Source of the DNA: JBJXGE01 sp046154185
GTDB lineage: Bacteria; Planctomycetota; UBA8108; UBA1146; JAJFFE01
Assembly (NCBI GenBank): GCA_046154185.1
Contig: JBJXGE010000032.1
Span: 228,373-292,372, forward strand
Length of the DNA: 64,000 nucleotides
Direction: 5' to 3'
In this document: positions 26,016-34,531 of the stretch, one piece after another
How positions within the stretch are numbered: position 1 is the stretch's first letter
How the letters are laid out: every line of letters starts with the position of its first letter
Program-made: the position numbers and the translations under genes
The notes under the pieces: generated by a model
The model's input: only the letters and a program-made list of their open reading frames with translations
Databases searched by the model: none
What the model was told of the DNA's origin: nothing

Positions 26016-27650
26016 ATGCGCTACCGTGCGAAATCCCGTCCGCTGTTCCTCGTCGCGTTCGTCGCTGCGGGGCTTTGGCTCATTGCTGGCTGCACTGCTA
26101 AGTCGAGCACTGAGGATTCCGGCGACGCCAGCGTCATTTCTACGGAAGTGCTTGAACAAGAAAAAGCCAAGGCGGAAGCAGCCAAGCTAGAAGCCGACAA
26201 AGAGGAAGCGCCGAAGTACGGTCGCACGGAATACGAGCTGGGCGCGAATGGCATTCTTGCAGCTGAGACGTCCGTCGAAAAAAACGAGCCGAACAAAGCG
26301 GTCAAGAAGTACAAACAGGCGACGAGAGACTTCGCGGAGGCGATCAAGAAGACCAAAGATCGCAAGGCGAAGCACGACGAGTTATTCAAGATCAAAGCGG
26401 AATACGACAAGTTGCGCGTCGACGCGATCACGGCAGACGTGCCGAAACTCATGCCGAAAGAATGGGAGAACCTCGAAGCCGAAGTGAAAAGAGCCGTCGA
26501 ACAAATCAGCGATGGCAAGACGCAGAACACGAAGAGTCTCCTCAACACTTGCGTGCGCGAAATCAAAGAAAACATCGCGCGCACGGCCGAAAAGAAGAAA
26601 CACCGCACGCGCGCCGAAGAAGCGAAAACCGAAATGGTCGCGTGGCGGCAGAAGGCTGAGGAGTTGGACGCCGCCAATATCGCAACCAGCGAGTTTGAGT
26701 TTGCCAAAACGAAACAGAAGCTCGCGGAGACCCGCTTCGAGGATGGCGATTTCGAGTCCGCGGCACGCGAGTTTTCGAACGCGAAGCTCGACTACACCGA
26801 GGCTTTTGCCGCGGCCAAGCGCAAACAGGACGGACCACAAGTCGCCGCGGCGCCGACGCCGGACGCTGGCGTGGAGAAGCCCAAAGTCGACGACGTGAGT
26901 CCGGGGCCGGTCGTGCGGCCGAAAGTTGAAGGCACCGGCGAAAGCGCGCCGCTCGAGATCAAGGACTTGTTCAAAGGCTCGCCACAACTCAACGGCAACA
27001 ACCTGCAGCTCGATTACGTCGCCGAAGGGAAAAAGCTGCAGCAAGACGTGCGCATTCTGCGCGGCAAGTCCGAGCACGTGAAGTTTGCCGGGAATGAGGG
27101 TGTCGGAGTCAGTGAGTACACGCTCGCCGGAAATACTGAAGGTTTGGTCATCATCCAAGCCGGCTTCCAGGACGAGGTCCGGATCGCCATCAAGTTCTAT
27201 ATCTCGATGTTCGTGCCACAGCCGGTCCGCAACATCGAGTTCTTGTTCAACAGTACGCGCGACGCGAGCAGTTACAACGCGGTCCGCCTCGGCAACAGCG
27301 GACTCGACCTCGTTGCGGTCCGCAACGGCAATGAGGTCGGTACGACACCATCCGCCAACAAAGAACAGAATAGAGATGCCAACGTCTGGTTGAACCGTCG
27401 CGACCCGCATGACCTCGAAATCAGGTACGAGCGCGAAAACAAGGACGACGAAGCAAGCAAGGATTCGATCGTGACAGTGCTGCTCGACGGGGAGGAAGTG
27501 ATCAAGACCAAAGCGAAGAGCGGCAACAAGGGCTTCGTCGGATTCAAGTGGAAAGACACGAAGTTCATCCTCGAGAACATTCAAGTCGCCGGAAACATCG
27601 ACCTCGAGTGGGCGGAAAAAGCGCTCGAGGATCGCAAGGCGAAGAAGTAA
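26016..27650 (+). CDS. Lipoprotein with charged helical domain and C-terminal LamG/DUF1080-like domain
   Basis: A 544-residue protein of unknown function. ATG 26016 has GGAGG five bases upstream; the frame reaches back to 25971 but without a signal there. A lipoprotein signal ends at C26 (LIAGC). Residues ~50-285 are rich in Lys/Glu/Ala with coiled-coil character and hold repeats of the type DFAEAIKKTKD and DFESAAREFSNAK, suggesting TPR-like helical hairpins. A Pro-rich linker (about 288-320) leads to a beta-rich domain ending ILENIQVAGNIDLEW, like the lectin/DUF1080 folds common in planctomycetes. Probably envelope-associated. Confidence 0.75.
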   Translation: MRYRAKSRPLFLVAFVAAGLWLIAGCTAKSSTEDSGDASVISTEVLEQEKAKAEAAKLEADKEEAPKYGRTEYELGANGILAAETSVEKNEPNKAVKKYKQATRDFAEAIKKTKDRKAKHDELFKIKAEYDKLRVDAITADVPKLMPKEWENLEAEVKRAVEQISDGKTQNTKSLLNTCVREIKENIARTAEKKKHRTRAEEAKTEMVAWRQKAEELDAANIATSEFEFAKTKQKLAETRFEDGDFESAAREFSNAKLDYTEAFAAAKRKQDGPQVAAAPTPDAGVEKPKVDDVSPGPVVRPKVEGTGESAPLEIKDLFKGSPQLNGNNLQLDYVAEGKKLQQDVRILRGKSEHVKFAGNEGVGVSEYTLAGNTEGLVIIQAGFQDEVRIAIKFYISMFVPQPVRNIEFLFNSTRDASSYNAVRLGNSGLDLVAVRNGNEVGTTPSANKEQNRDANVWLNRRDPHDLEIRYERENKDDEASKDSIVTVLLDGEEVIKTKAKSGNKGFVGFKWKDTKFILENIQVAGNIDLEWAEKALEDRKAKK

Positions 27651-27839
27651 GGATTGTCGCCGAACGGGCAGATCGCCTCCTCGAGCCCGCCGGCGCGCCG
27701 TACGTCTCGCACTTGCGACGTTGCGGAGGTTCGCGCATGATCCCGCAGCAGGCGTTCCAAAGCTGTTTCGATTCGTTTACTAGTCCGCGGCCCGAACGAA
27801 TTCTTCACGATTCGCGCAGCGCCGAAGCGGGAGTCCATC

Positions 27840-28949
27840 TTGAGAACGACCGTACTCAACGCCGTGCATCGAGAGCTCGGCGCCAAGCTCGTAGAGTTTG
27901 GCGGCTTCGAGATGCCGATCCAATACACGTCGATCGTCGAAGAGCACCACGTCGTACGAAAAGCCGCCGGGCTGTTCGACCTGTGTCATATGGGTCGGTT
28001 CGAGATTCGCGGCGAGCGCGCGGTGGAAGCCGTAAACCACGTCGTCACGAATGATGTCGCGAAGATGAAGTTGGGGCAGATTCGCTATTCGCTCGTGCTC
28101 AATCACGCGGGCGGCGTGCGCGACGATATCCTGATCTACCGCATGCCCGACTCGGTCTATCTCGTGGTGAACGCGGGCAATCGCGACAAGCTTGTCGGTT
28201 GGTTCGCCGAGCATTTGGTGCGACCGGGCGCCACCTTTCGTGATCTGAGCGAGCGCCAAGCGATGATCGCGGTGCAGGGCCCGCACGCCGAAGGATTGAT
28301 CGCGCCGTTGGTAACGACCGGTTGGGTGAGTGATATCAAGCAGCTCGGCTATTACCAAATGAGCGATGCGCGCATCAAGGTCGGCGGCCGCGTGTACACG
28401 GGATTCATCTCGCGCACCGGCTACACCGGCGAGGATGGCTTTGAGTTCTATGTGCCGAGTGAAGATGGCGCGAGCCTTTGGCGCGGGCTCGCCGCGGCGT
28501 GCGGTGATCGCTTGCGCCCGTGTGGGCTCGGCGCGCGCGATACGTTGCGCATGGAAGCCGGGATGCCGCTCTACGGTCACGAACTCGAAGAAGATCTCAA
28601 TCCGCTCGAGGCGGGACTCGATTTCGGCATCAAGTTACAAAAACCCGGCGGCTTCATCGGTCGCGAGCCGTTGATCGCGTCGACCGTCGGCGGACTCAAA
28701 CGCCGGCTGCGCGGCTTTACCGTCGATGGGAAGAAAGTCGCGCGCCAAGGCATGGCGGTGTACGCCGGCGAACGCTGCGTCGGCAAAGTAACGAGCGGTG
28801 CGCCGTCACCGACCTTCGGCAAGAGCATTGCAATGGCACTCGTAGAATCCGCCGTCGGCGACGCGAAACTCGAAGTCGACGTGCGCGGCAGCCGCGCGCC
28901 GCTTGTCGATCATCCCTTGCCGTTCTACCAGCGGCCGCGCCGAGCGTAG
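27840..28949 (+). CDS. gcvT: Glycine cleavage system T protein (aminomethyltransferase)
   Basis: A 369-residue tetrahydrofolate-dependent aminomethyltransferase that releases ammonia and forms methylene-THF from the H-protein-bound intermediate. Motifs: FGGFEMPIQY, GLFDLCHMGRFEI, NDVAKMKLGQIRYS, SRTGYTGEDGFEFYV and LRMEAGMPLYGHEL, with the C-terminal GKVTSGAPSPTFGKSIAMA. Start TTG 27840 has GGGAG seven bases upstream. gcvH follows 32 bases later, while gcvP lies about 18 kb away on the other strand. Confidence 0.95.
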   Translation: MRTTVLNAVHRELGAKLVEFGGFEMPIQYTSIVEEHHVVRKAAGLFDLCHMGRFEIRGERAVEAVNHVVTNDVAKMKLGQIRYSLVLNHAGGVRDDILIYRMPDSVYLVVNAGNRDKLVGWFAEHLVRPGATFRDLSERQAMIAVQGPHAEGLIAPLVTTGWVSDIKQLGYYQMSDARIKVGGRVYTGFISRTGYTGEDGFEFYVPSEDGASLWRGLAAACGDRLRPCGLGARDTLRMEAGMPLYGHELEEDLNPLEAGLDFGIKLQKPGGFIGREPLIASTVGGLKRRLRGFTVDGKKVARQGMAVYAGERCVGKVTSGAPSPTFGKSIAMALVESAVGDAKLEVDVRGSRAPLVDHPLPFYQRPRRA

Positions 28950-28981
28950 GGTCCGCTGCGAATCTTGAAAGGACCACCCGC

Positions 28982-29365
28982 ATGACGCTACCGAAGGATC
29001 GCCGTTACGCTGCGAGCCACGAATGGGCGACCAAGAACGGTCAGATTTGCACGATCGGCATTTCCGATTTCGCCGTCAAGGAGCTCGGTGACTTGGTCTA
29101 CCTGGACTTGCCCGCAGTCGGAAAGCAACTACAGGCCGGCGCCTCGTTCGGTGAGATCGAGTCGGTCAAGGCCGTGAGCGAACTCTATGCGCCGGTCAGC
29201 GGCAAAGTCGTCGAGATCAATTCGGAGCTGGAAGACAGTCTCGAATTGCTTGTGAATTCGCCCTTCGATGCCGGCTGGATGATCAAAGTCGAAATGAGTA
29301 GTCCCGCCGAGTATGAAAAACTCCTCGACGCCGCCAGCTACCAGAAGAAGCTCGACGAGCATTAG
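28982..29365 (+). CDS. gcvH: Glycine cleavage system H protein
   Basis: A 127-residue lipoyl carrier shuttling the aminomethyl group between GcvP, GcvT and the L protein. The lipoylated lysine is K63 in GEIESVKAVSEL, followed by SGKVVEIN and NSPFDAGWMIKVE, the complete H-protein signature. ATG 28982 has GAAAGGA eight bases upstream. Probably cotranscribed with gcvT. Confidence 0.96.
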   Translation: MTLPKDRRYAASHEWATKNGQICTIGISDFAVKELGDLVYLDLPAVGKQLQAGASFGEIESVKAVSELYAPVSGKVVEINSELEDSLELLVNSPFDAGWMIKVEMSSPAEYEKLLDAASYQKKLDEH

Positions 29366-29417
29366 AACAGCGATCGCCGTCGATGGGATGGCAGACGGAG
29401 CGCGCGAGTCGACGCCA

Positions 29418-30389
29418 CTATCCGCCAGCGCCGGCGAGCCAGGCTTCGAGTTGCGCGACGTCTTTGCGGATTTGTGTCACGAGGGCGGTTGAGTTTTCGA
29501 ATCGCCGCTCGTCGCGCAGCTTGCCGTGCAAGACAGCTTCGATGCGCTGACCGTACAGATCGCCCGAGTACTTGTGCACGTACACTTCGATCTTGTCGAG
29601 CTGCTCGTTGAAGTAGCGAGAGTAATCCTCGGGGTCATCGGGACGCATGAAGGTCGGTCGACGACCGATGTTGACTAGGCCGCCAAAGCTGGTCCCCGCG
29701 ACTTGAATACGCGCGAGATAGACGCCATGCGGTGGCGCCGCCGAGTGGAACAAGTTGAGGTTCGCGGTAGGAAAACCCAACGACCGACCACGGCCGTCGC
29801 CGTGAATGACTTCGCCGAAGATCGAGACGCTACGACCGAGGAGCCGCGCCGCGACCTCCAATTGCCCCTTGAGGACCGCCTTGCGCACCTCGGTCGAGGA
29901 CACCGGAAGTCCTTCGAGCAAGTACGGGCTCGAGCGCCGCACCTCGACGCCGAGACTCGGCAAGCCTTGCAAGAATTCGGCGGTTCCCTTGGCGCCGTGA
30001 CCGAATGCCGCGTCGAATCCCATCAATAGATGCCGGCAACCGATCGCGTCACGAATCACGCGCTTCGTGAAGTCCTCGGCCGGCAACTCGGCGAGCGTGC
30101 GATCAAAATTGAGCACGACCGCCGCGTCGACTCCGAGCCGATCGAGCAAAACGAGCCGGTGCTCGAGCGACGTCAGCATCGCGGGCGGTAAATGCCCGAG
30201 CACCGCCATGGGGTGCTCGCGAAATGTGATGACGACGGACTCGCTGTCGCCGAGCGCTTTTCGCCAAGCGACAAGTTCCGCGATGAGATGCTGATGCCCG
30301 CGATGCACCCCGTCGAAAACGCCAAGCGTCGCGACCGGGGAGCGGAACAACTGCGGGCGAAGCTGATCGTGTGGCGCGTGGATTCTCAT
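29418..30389 (-). CDS. ribF: Bifunctional riboflavin kinase / FAD synthetase
   Basis: A 323-residue enzyme making FMN and FAD. The N-terminal adenylyltransferase has GVFDGVHRGHQHL and VVITFREHPMAVL; the C-terminal flavokinase starts at GDGRGRSLGFPTANL and includes GVYLARIQV and the metal/nucleotide block with VYVHKYSGDLYGQRI. Length is normal. It lies three bases after the def stop on the same strand, and is convergent with gcvH. Confidence 0.95.
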   Translation of the reverse strand: MRIHAPHDQLRPQLFRSPVATLGVFDGVHRGHQHLIAELVAWRKALGDSESVVITFREHPMAVLGHLPPAMLTSLEHRLVLLDRLGVDAAVVLNFDRTLAELPAEDFTKRVIRDAIGCRHLLMGFDAAFGHGAKGTAEFLQGLPSLGVEVRRSSPYLLEGLPVSSTEVRKAVLKGQLEVAARLLGRSVSIFGEVIHGDGRGRSLGFPTANLNLFHSAAPPHGVYLARIQVAGTSFGGLVNIGRRPTFMRPDDPEDYSRYFNEQLDKIEVYVHKYSGDLYGQRIEAVLHGKLRDERRFENSTALVTQIRKDVAQLEAWLAGAGG

Positions 30390-30392
30390 GAG

Positions 30393-31028
30393 TTAACGCT
30401 GGGCGTAGTCCTTCTCGAGCTCCTTGAGCGCCCGCTTGATCTTGAGTTGCTCGACCATCGAGATCCGTTGGATAAATAGAATTCCGTCGAGGTGATCCAC
30501 TTCGTGCTGTACACAGCGCGCTAGCAGCTCCGTCGCTTCGAGCTCAAAAATCTTGCCTTCGAGGTCTGTCGCGCGCACATGGATCGTCGCCGGACGGGTC
30601 ACCGGAACGCGTAATTCGCGAAACGACAAACAACCTTCCTCCATCGTCTCTTCCACGGCGCCTGCTGTTGCCGTGACGATCGGATTCACGAACACGAGTT
30701 CCTCGGCCGTCTGCTCCGGGTCGCCGGTCAAATTGGCGACAAATAAGCGCTCCGACCAGCCGACTTGCGGGGCCGCTAGACCGATGCCCCCATGCTCATA
30801 CATGATTTCGAGCATCGCGCGGGCGCGGCGACGCACCTCGGAGTCGATCAGCACGACATCGCGCGCTTTCCGGCGCAACACCGGCTCCGGAAAGTACCGG
30901 AGCGTCAGCTTGTCCCCGGGTGACAGCTCGGGTCGCAAGTTGCTTGGCTTATTCAGTCGCGCCCCTTTCGCTTTCAGCAACCCGGCACTCGGCCCATCAG
31001 AAGCTGCACTTTGGACTTGGCCGACCAA
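30393..31028 (-). CDS. def: Peptide deformylase
   Basis: A metalloenzyme removing the N-formyl group from new proteins. All three motifs are present: GIGLAAPQ (Q88), EGCLS (C133) and QHEVDHLDG (H175, E176, H179). The open frame begins at TTG 31028, giving 211 residues with an unusual ~35-residue N-terminal lead before LTLRYFPEPVLR where the family normally starts; no strong ribosome site marks any start, so the true N terminus may be up to ~40 residues further in. Confidence 0.92.
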   Translation of the reverse strand: MVGQVQSAASDGPSAGLLKAKGARLNKPSNLRPELSPGDKLTLRYFPEPVLRRKARDVVLIDSEVRRRARAMLEIMYEHGGIGLAAPQVGWSERLFVANLTGDPEQTAEELVFVNPIVTATAGAVEETMEEGCLSFRELRVPVTRPATIHVRATDLEGKIFELEATELLARCVQHEVDHLDGILFIQRISMVEQLKIKRALKELEKDYAQR

Positions 31029-31253
31029 GGAATCGGCGGATTCTACGCGCGCATCGCCCCGTCAACTAGGCGAGGACTCCCCCAACGACCACGTTGCCCG
31101 CTTCGCCTACTGCCCGCCGATGGCCCACCTCGGTGCGACCGGCGCGACCTTTGCCGGATTGACGGAACACTTCGTCCAGCTAGAATCGGCCGCTTGCCTC
31201 TTGGCCGACGAGCGGCCAACGGTAAAGACAACAAATTCATTTGGCGGAGCAGC

Positions 31254-32678
31254 ATGGGAGCGGCAGATAGTTTCTTTCTCAAAGCGGAACAAGCGCTGAA
31301 GAAGCGCAACTACGACTATGCGATCGAGCTCTGGCAGCAAGGGTTGGCGATCGATCCCGACCGCCTCGACGAGCGAATCAAGTTGCGGGCCACCGAGATC
31401 AAGCGCTGTCACGAGACGGGCGCGAACACGCAAGGCGGATCGATGTTCTCCATCAAGAACGCCGGCCTGCTGATGCGACTCTCGAAAGCCAAAGCGAATT
31501 TTGAAGAGCTGATCGTCGACATCGAGAAAGTGCTCGCCACCGCGCCGCAGAATTCCAAGTCGCTGTTTGGACTCGCCAATGCCTTCGCGAAGACCGATCG
31601 TGTCCCATCGGCGCTGCAGATTTACAAAGAGATCGTGGCCGTCGAACCGAATAGCGCCGAAGCCTACAAGGCGATGGCGAAACTCCATCGCGATCGCAAA
31701 GAATATGAAAAGTCGGTGGAGTGCTGGGAGCGCGTGAAAGCCGTCGACCCGTCCGATCAAGAAGCGGGCAAGGCGATCCGCGATATGTCCGCCGGCCTGA
31801 TGATGCAGCGGCAAGAAGATCGGCGCAGCCAGGGCGGCGACGGCAGCTTCCGCGACATGTTGAAGAGCACCGAAGAAGCGGCGAAGCTCGAGAAGAAGGG
31901 CGCCGTCATTCGCACGGTCGATGACGCGAAGGCAGCGATCGGTTTCAAAGAAGAAGAAATCCAAGGCGACGCTCAGAATCCGCGGCTGTGGCGCGAGCTC
32001 GGCGACTTGCATGTGAAGATCAAGCAATTCACTGAGGCCGAGGTCGCGTATCGCAAGGCCATCGAGCTCAACCCGACCGATATCTACACTGCTGAACGTC
32101 TCGGCAAACTCACCGAGGCGCGCCTCAAAAACGACGTCGAAGAAAAAACCGCGAAGCTCGCCAAAGACCCGCAAAACGCCGCTCTGCAAGCCGAGAAGAA
32201 CGATGCGGTGCGGCAATTCAACAAGTTCATGCTCGAGGAGTACGGTCGCCGCGTGACGGCGTATCCGACCGACATGCAGCTCAAATTCGTCTACGGCACG
32301 CTGCTGTTCCGGAACAAGCAGTACGACGAGGCGATCGGGCAATTTCAAAAAGCTAACAAAGACCCTAAGTTCGCCACCAGTTCGACTCATTACGCGGGCA
32401 AGTGCTTCTATGAGAAGAAACTCTACGACATCGCGATCAAGCAGTTCAAACAAGCGCTCGCGGGCGTGAGCGATCACGACACCGACTTGGGCAAAGAGTT
32501 GACCTACGACTTGGCGAAAGCCTTCATGCGGAACGGCGACAAACCGCAGGCGCTCGAGCAGTTCGAGAAGTTGATGGCGCTCGACATCGGCTACAAGGAT
32601 GTTTCCAGGCTCGTCGATGAGATTCGCGGCGCAGAAACGGAATCGGAAGCGCGGCAAACTAAGGCAGAGGAAAACTAG
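31254..32678 (+). CDS. TPR-repeat protein
   Basis: A 474-residue, mostly helical protein with several tetratricopeptide units, for example DYAIELWQQGLAIDP, SALQIYKEIVAVEPN, KSVECWERVKAVDPS, TEAEVAYRKAIELNP and DEAIGQFQKANKDP. There is no signal peptide, so it is probably cytoplasmic. ATG 31254 (GGAG six bases upstream) is chosen over the longer frame to 31011, whose translation is unlike the rest. A Lys/Glu-rich coiled stretch lies near the middle. Related TPR proteins of similar size are common in planctomycetes; function unknown. rpsT follows by 77 bases. Confidence 0.8.
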   Translation: MGAADSFFLKAEQALKKRNYDYAIELWQQGLAIDPDRLDERIKLRATEIKRCHETGANTQGGSMFSIKNAGLLMRLSKAKANFEELIVDIEKVLATAPQNSKSLFGLANAFAKTDRVPSALQIYKEIVAVEPNSAEAYKAMAKLHRDRKEYEKSVECWERVKAVDPSDQEAGKAIRDMSAGLMMQRQEDRRSQGGDGSFRDMLKSTEEAAKLEKKGAVIRTVDDAKAAIGFKEEEIQGDAQNPRLWRELGDLHVKIKQFTEAEVAYRKAIELNPTDIYTAERLGKLTEARLKNDVEEKTAKLAKDPQNAALQAEKNDAVRQFNKFMLEEYGRRVTAYPTDMQLKFVYGTLLFRNKQYDEAIGQFQKANKDPKFATSSTHYAGKCFYEKKLYDIAIKQFKQALAGVSDHDTDLGKELTYDLAKAFMRNGDKPQALEQFEKLMALDIGYKDVSRLVDEIRGAETESEARQTKAEEN

Positions 32679-32755
32679 GACGACGACGAGCAAGCCGCAG
32701 GCGCCAAAATCAAACAGTGAATCCCACCCGATAACACGCAAGAGAGGAATTTCGG

Positions 32756-33019
32756 ATGCCCCATAGTGCTCAGGCGAAAAAGCGCTGGATGCAGTCGCTC
32801 GATCGCAACCTGCGGAATCGCACCGCGAAGTCGGAGCTGAAGACGCTGACGAAGAAAGTTCAGATGCTGACTGAAGGCGGCAAGCGCAGCGAAGCCGAAG
32901 CTTGTCTCAAGCTCGCGCAATCGCGGATCGACAAAGCCGCGCAAAAGGGAATCATGCACAAGAACACCGCCGCGCGCCGCAAAGCGTTGCTCGCGCGCTG
33001 GGTCGGCGCGATGAAGTAG
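32756..33019 (+). CDS. rpsT: 30S ribosomal protein S20
   Basis: An 87-residue, Lys/Arg/Ala-rich helical protein of the small ribosomal subunit binding 16S rRNA. It shows the S20 layout: PHSAQAKKRWMQSLDRNLRN, SELKTLTKKV, and the C-terminal AAQKGIMHKNTAARRKALL. AGAGAGGAA lies just upstream of ATG 32756. Confidence 0.95.
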   Translation: MPHSAQAKKRWMQSLDRNLRNRTAKSELKTLTKKVQMLTEGGKRSEAEACLKLAQSRIDKAAQKGIMHKNTAARRKALLARWVGAMK

Positions 33020-33187
33020 CCCGCCGCCGGTCCCTCCGGGCGTCGAATTCGACGACGTCGTTCGCGCGGGGCGACAAGAATTTCGGCGCCCGCGCAGAAT
33101 CTCTCAAGCTCATTTCGCTAGCCTCCGATAGCTAAGACGACTGTTCGGCCTTGTTCGAACATTTGGCGACGGTCGATCGGAGGTCCA

Positions 33188-34021
33188 TTGGCAAGATTGT
33201 TTCGCGCTTTTGACCAAGCCCGCTTCGGGTGCCTGGCTCTATGCGCTTTGGCTCTCGCTGGCTGCTACACTCGCCTGACCACGCCCAAGGAAGCGATTTT
33301 CTATACGAATCCAAAGGGCGATCTCATCGGCTCGCGCGTTGCGACCGTCATTTTCGCCGACGTCTACAACGAAGCGATTCGCGGTATCGGCGTCGATGTC
33401 GCGGAAGCGTACCTGCTGCAGCCGAACACATTGATCAGTGTCGAAGTGTATGGCCAATCGATCTCCCAAACCGTGACGATTCGACCGGATGGGATCATCG
33501 ACCTACCGCTGATTGGCGAAGTCAAAGCGGAGGGCCGCACCGTAACCGACGTGAAAGACGAAATCTCCCGGCGCTATGCGCCGTACTACGTCTTAGCGCC
33601 GCAAGTCATCGTCAACACGAGCTTCACGGAGCAAGATCCGAAGATTCGTGCTGGCGAGGTCAGCATTCTCAATCCGACGGGCTCGCAAGGTGTATTTACG
33701 CTCACCGGCGACGAGTATCTGAGCCAAGCGCTGGCCGACCTCGAGGCCCTCCACCCGAAGAGCGAGTGGAATGAGATTGCGGTGATTCGCGAAGGGAAGA
33801 AAACCAAAGAGCGTTACATCATCGTCTGCGACGTGGAAAAGCTGGTGCGCTTGGGCGATCTCGACCAAGACATCAAGTTGCGGAACGGCGACATCGTTTT
33901 CGTCCCCTACGAACGCAACACGCTGCTTGAAGAAGTGCTCGCGAGTTTCCGCGTGCTCGCTGGATTTATCCAGAACATCGATACGGTCACCTCGTACATC
34001 GAACGCGTCGAAGGCTACTAG
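33188..34021 (+). CDS. Polysaccharide export (Wza/BexD-like) outer-membrane lipoprotein
   Basis: A 277-residue protein. A lipoprotein signal ends at C26 (LALAGC). From residue ~75 a Poly_export-like domain follows: AYLLQPNTLISVEVYGQ, VTIRPDGIIDLPLIGEVKAEGRT and EISRRYAPYYVLAPQV. A second SLBB-like part contains VFTLTGDEYLSQALADL and ends KLRNGDIVFVPY. It is shorter than E. coli Wza (about 380) and lacks the amphipathic C-terminal barrel helix in clear form. Start TTG 33188 has GGAGG six bases upstream. It likely supports export of a surface glycan; no Wzc or Wzx/Wzy gene is adjacent. Confidence 0.8.
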   Translation: MARLFRAFDQARFGCLALCALALAGCYTRLTTPKEAIFYTNPKGDLIGSRVATVIFADVYNEAIRGIGVDVAEAYLLQPNTLISVEVYGQSISQTVTIRPDGIIDLPLIGEVKAEGRTVTDVKDEISRRYAPYYVLAPQVIVNTSFTEQDPKIRAGEVSILNPTGSQGVFTLTGDEYLSQALADLEALHPKSEWNEIAVIREGKKTKERYIIVCDVEKLVRLGDLDQDIKLRNGDIVFVPYERNTLLEEVLASFRVLAGFIQNIDTVTSYIERVEGY

Positions 34022-34140
34022 GTCCGCTGGCGCGGTCGCTCGAATTCCCGCGTCGACCGCACACTGCAAGTTGCCATCGATTCGCCTTGCCGGTACCTGC
34101 ACGGCTCTCTAGAATCCCCGGCCACTCTGAACTCAACCGG

Positions 34141-34213
<73 letters not shown>

Positions 34214-34531
34214 CTTTTTTTAGGGGTGCTGTCCGCAGCACCCCTCGCCGTTTCGGGAGGACCCGAAACGGCTCACCCCACACGAGCGCGCCTCCGGCGC
34301 GGGGCGCAGTTGAGTGCGAAGCGTTCGAGAGAGTTGCGATCGCCGGCTTCCAGCGGACCCGAAGCAGCTCACCCAAGTATTGCACGCCTAAGAAGCAGGT
34401 CCAGCGCCGGTGGCGCAAACGTTTATGTTGCGTCGTGCAGTTCGCCGAGCTTTCGCACACATTAGCCCTGCGTGCCGCGCCGATAAATGACATAGCGCAG
34501 CTCGTCATCCAGCTCATAGAATCCGTGCCTC
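34214..34531. repeat. Twin-hairpin repeat region after tRNA-Phe
   Basis: A T7 run is followed by two perfect 10-bp hairpins with 4-base loops: 34222-34245 (AGGGGTGCTG) and 34248-34271 (CCGTTTCGGG). The segment GGACCCGAA...GCTCACCC occurs twice (34258-34279 and near 34356-34377). The left part recurs, inverted and shortened, at the right end of the window. No gene is seen in these 318 bases; the promoter of the S41 protease operon should be near the right end. Confidence 0.65.

Noticed and set aside
27651..27839. Possible glycine riboswitch upstream of gcvT
   Set aside because: No tandem aptamer-like pattern or conserved core could be seen in this short leader.
34214..34245. Intrinsic terminator for tRNA-Phe formed by the first hairpin
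   Set aside because: The T-run precedes rather than follows the hairpin on the plus strand, so it is not a normal terminator; it was listed as a repeat.
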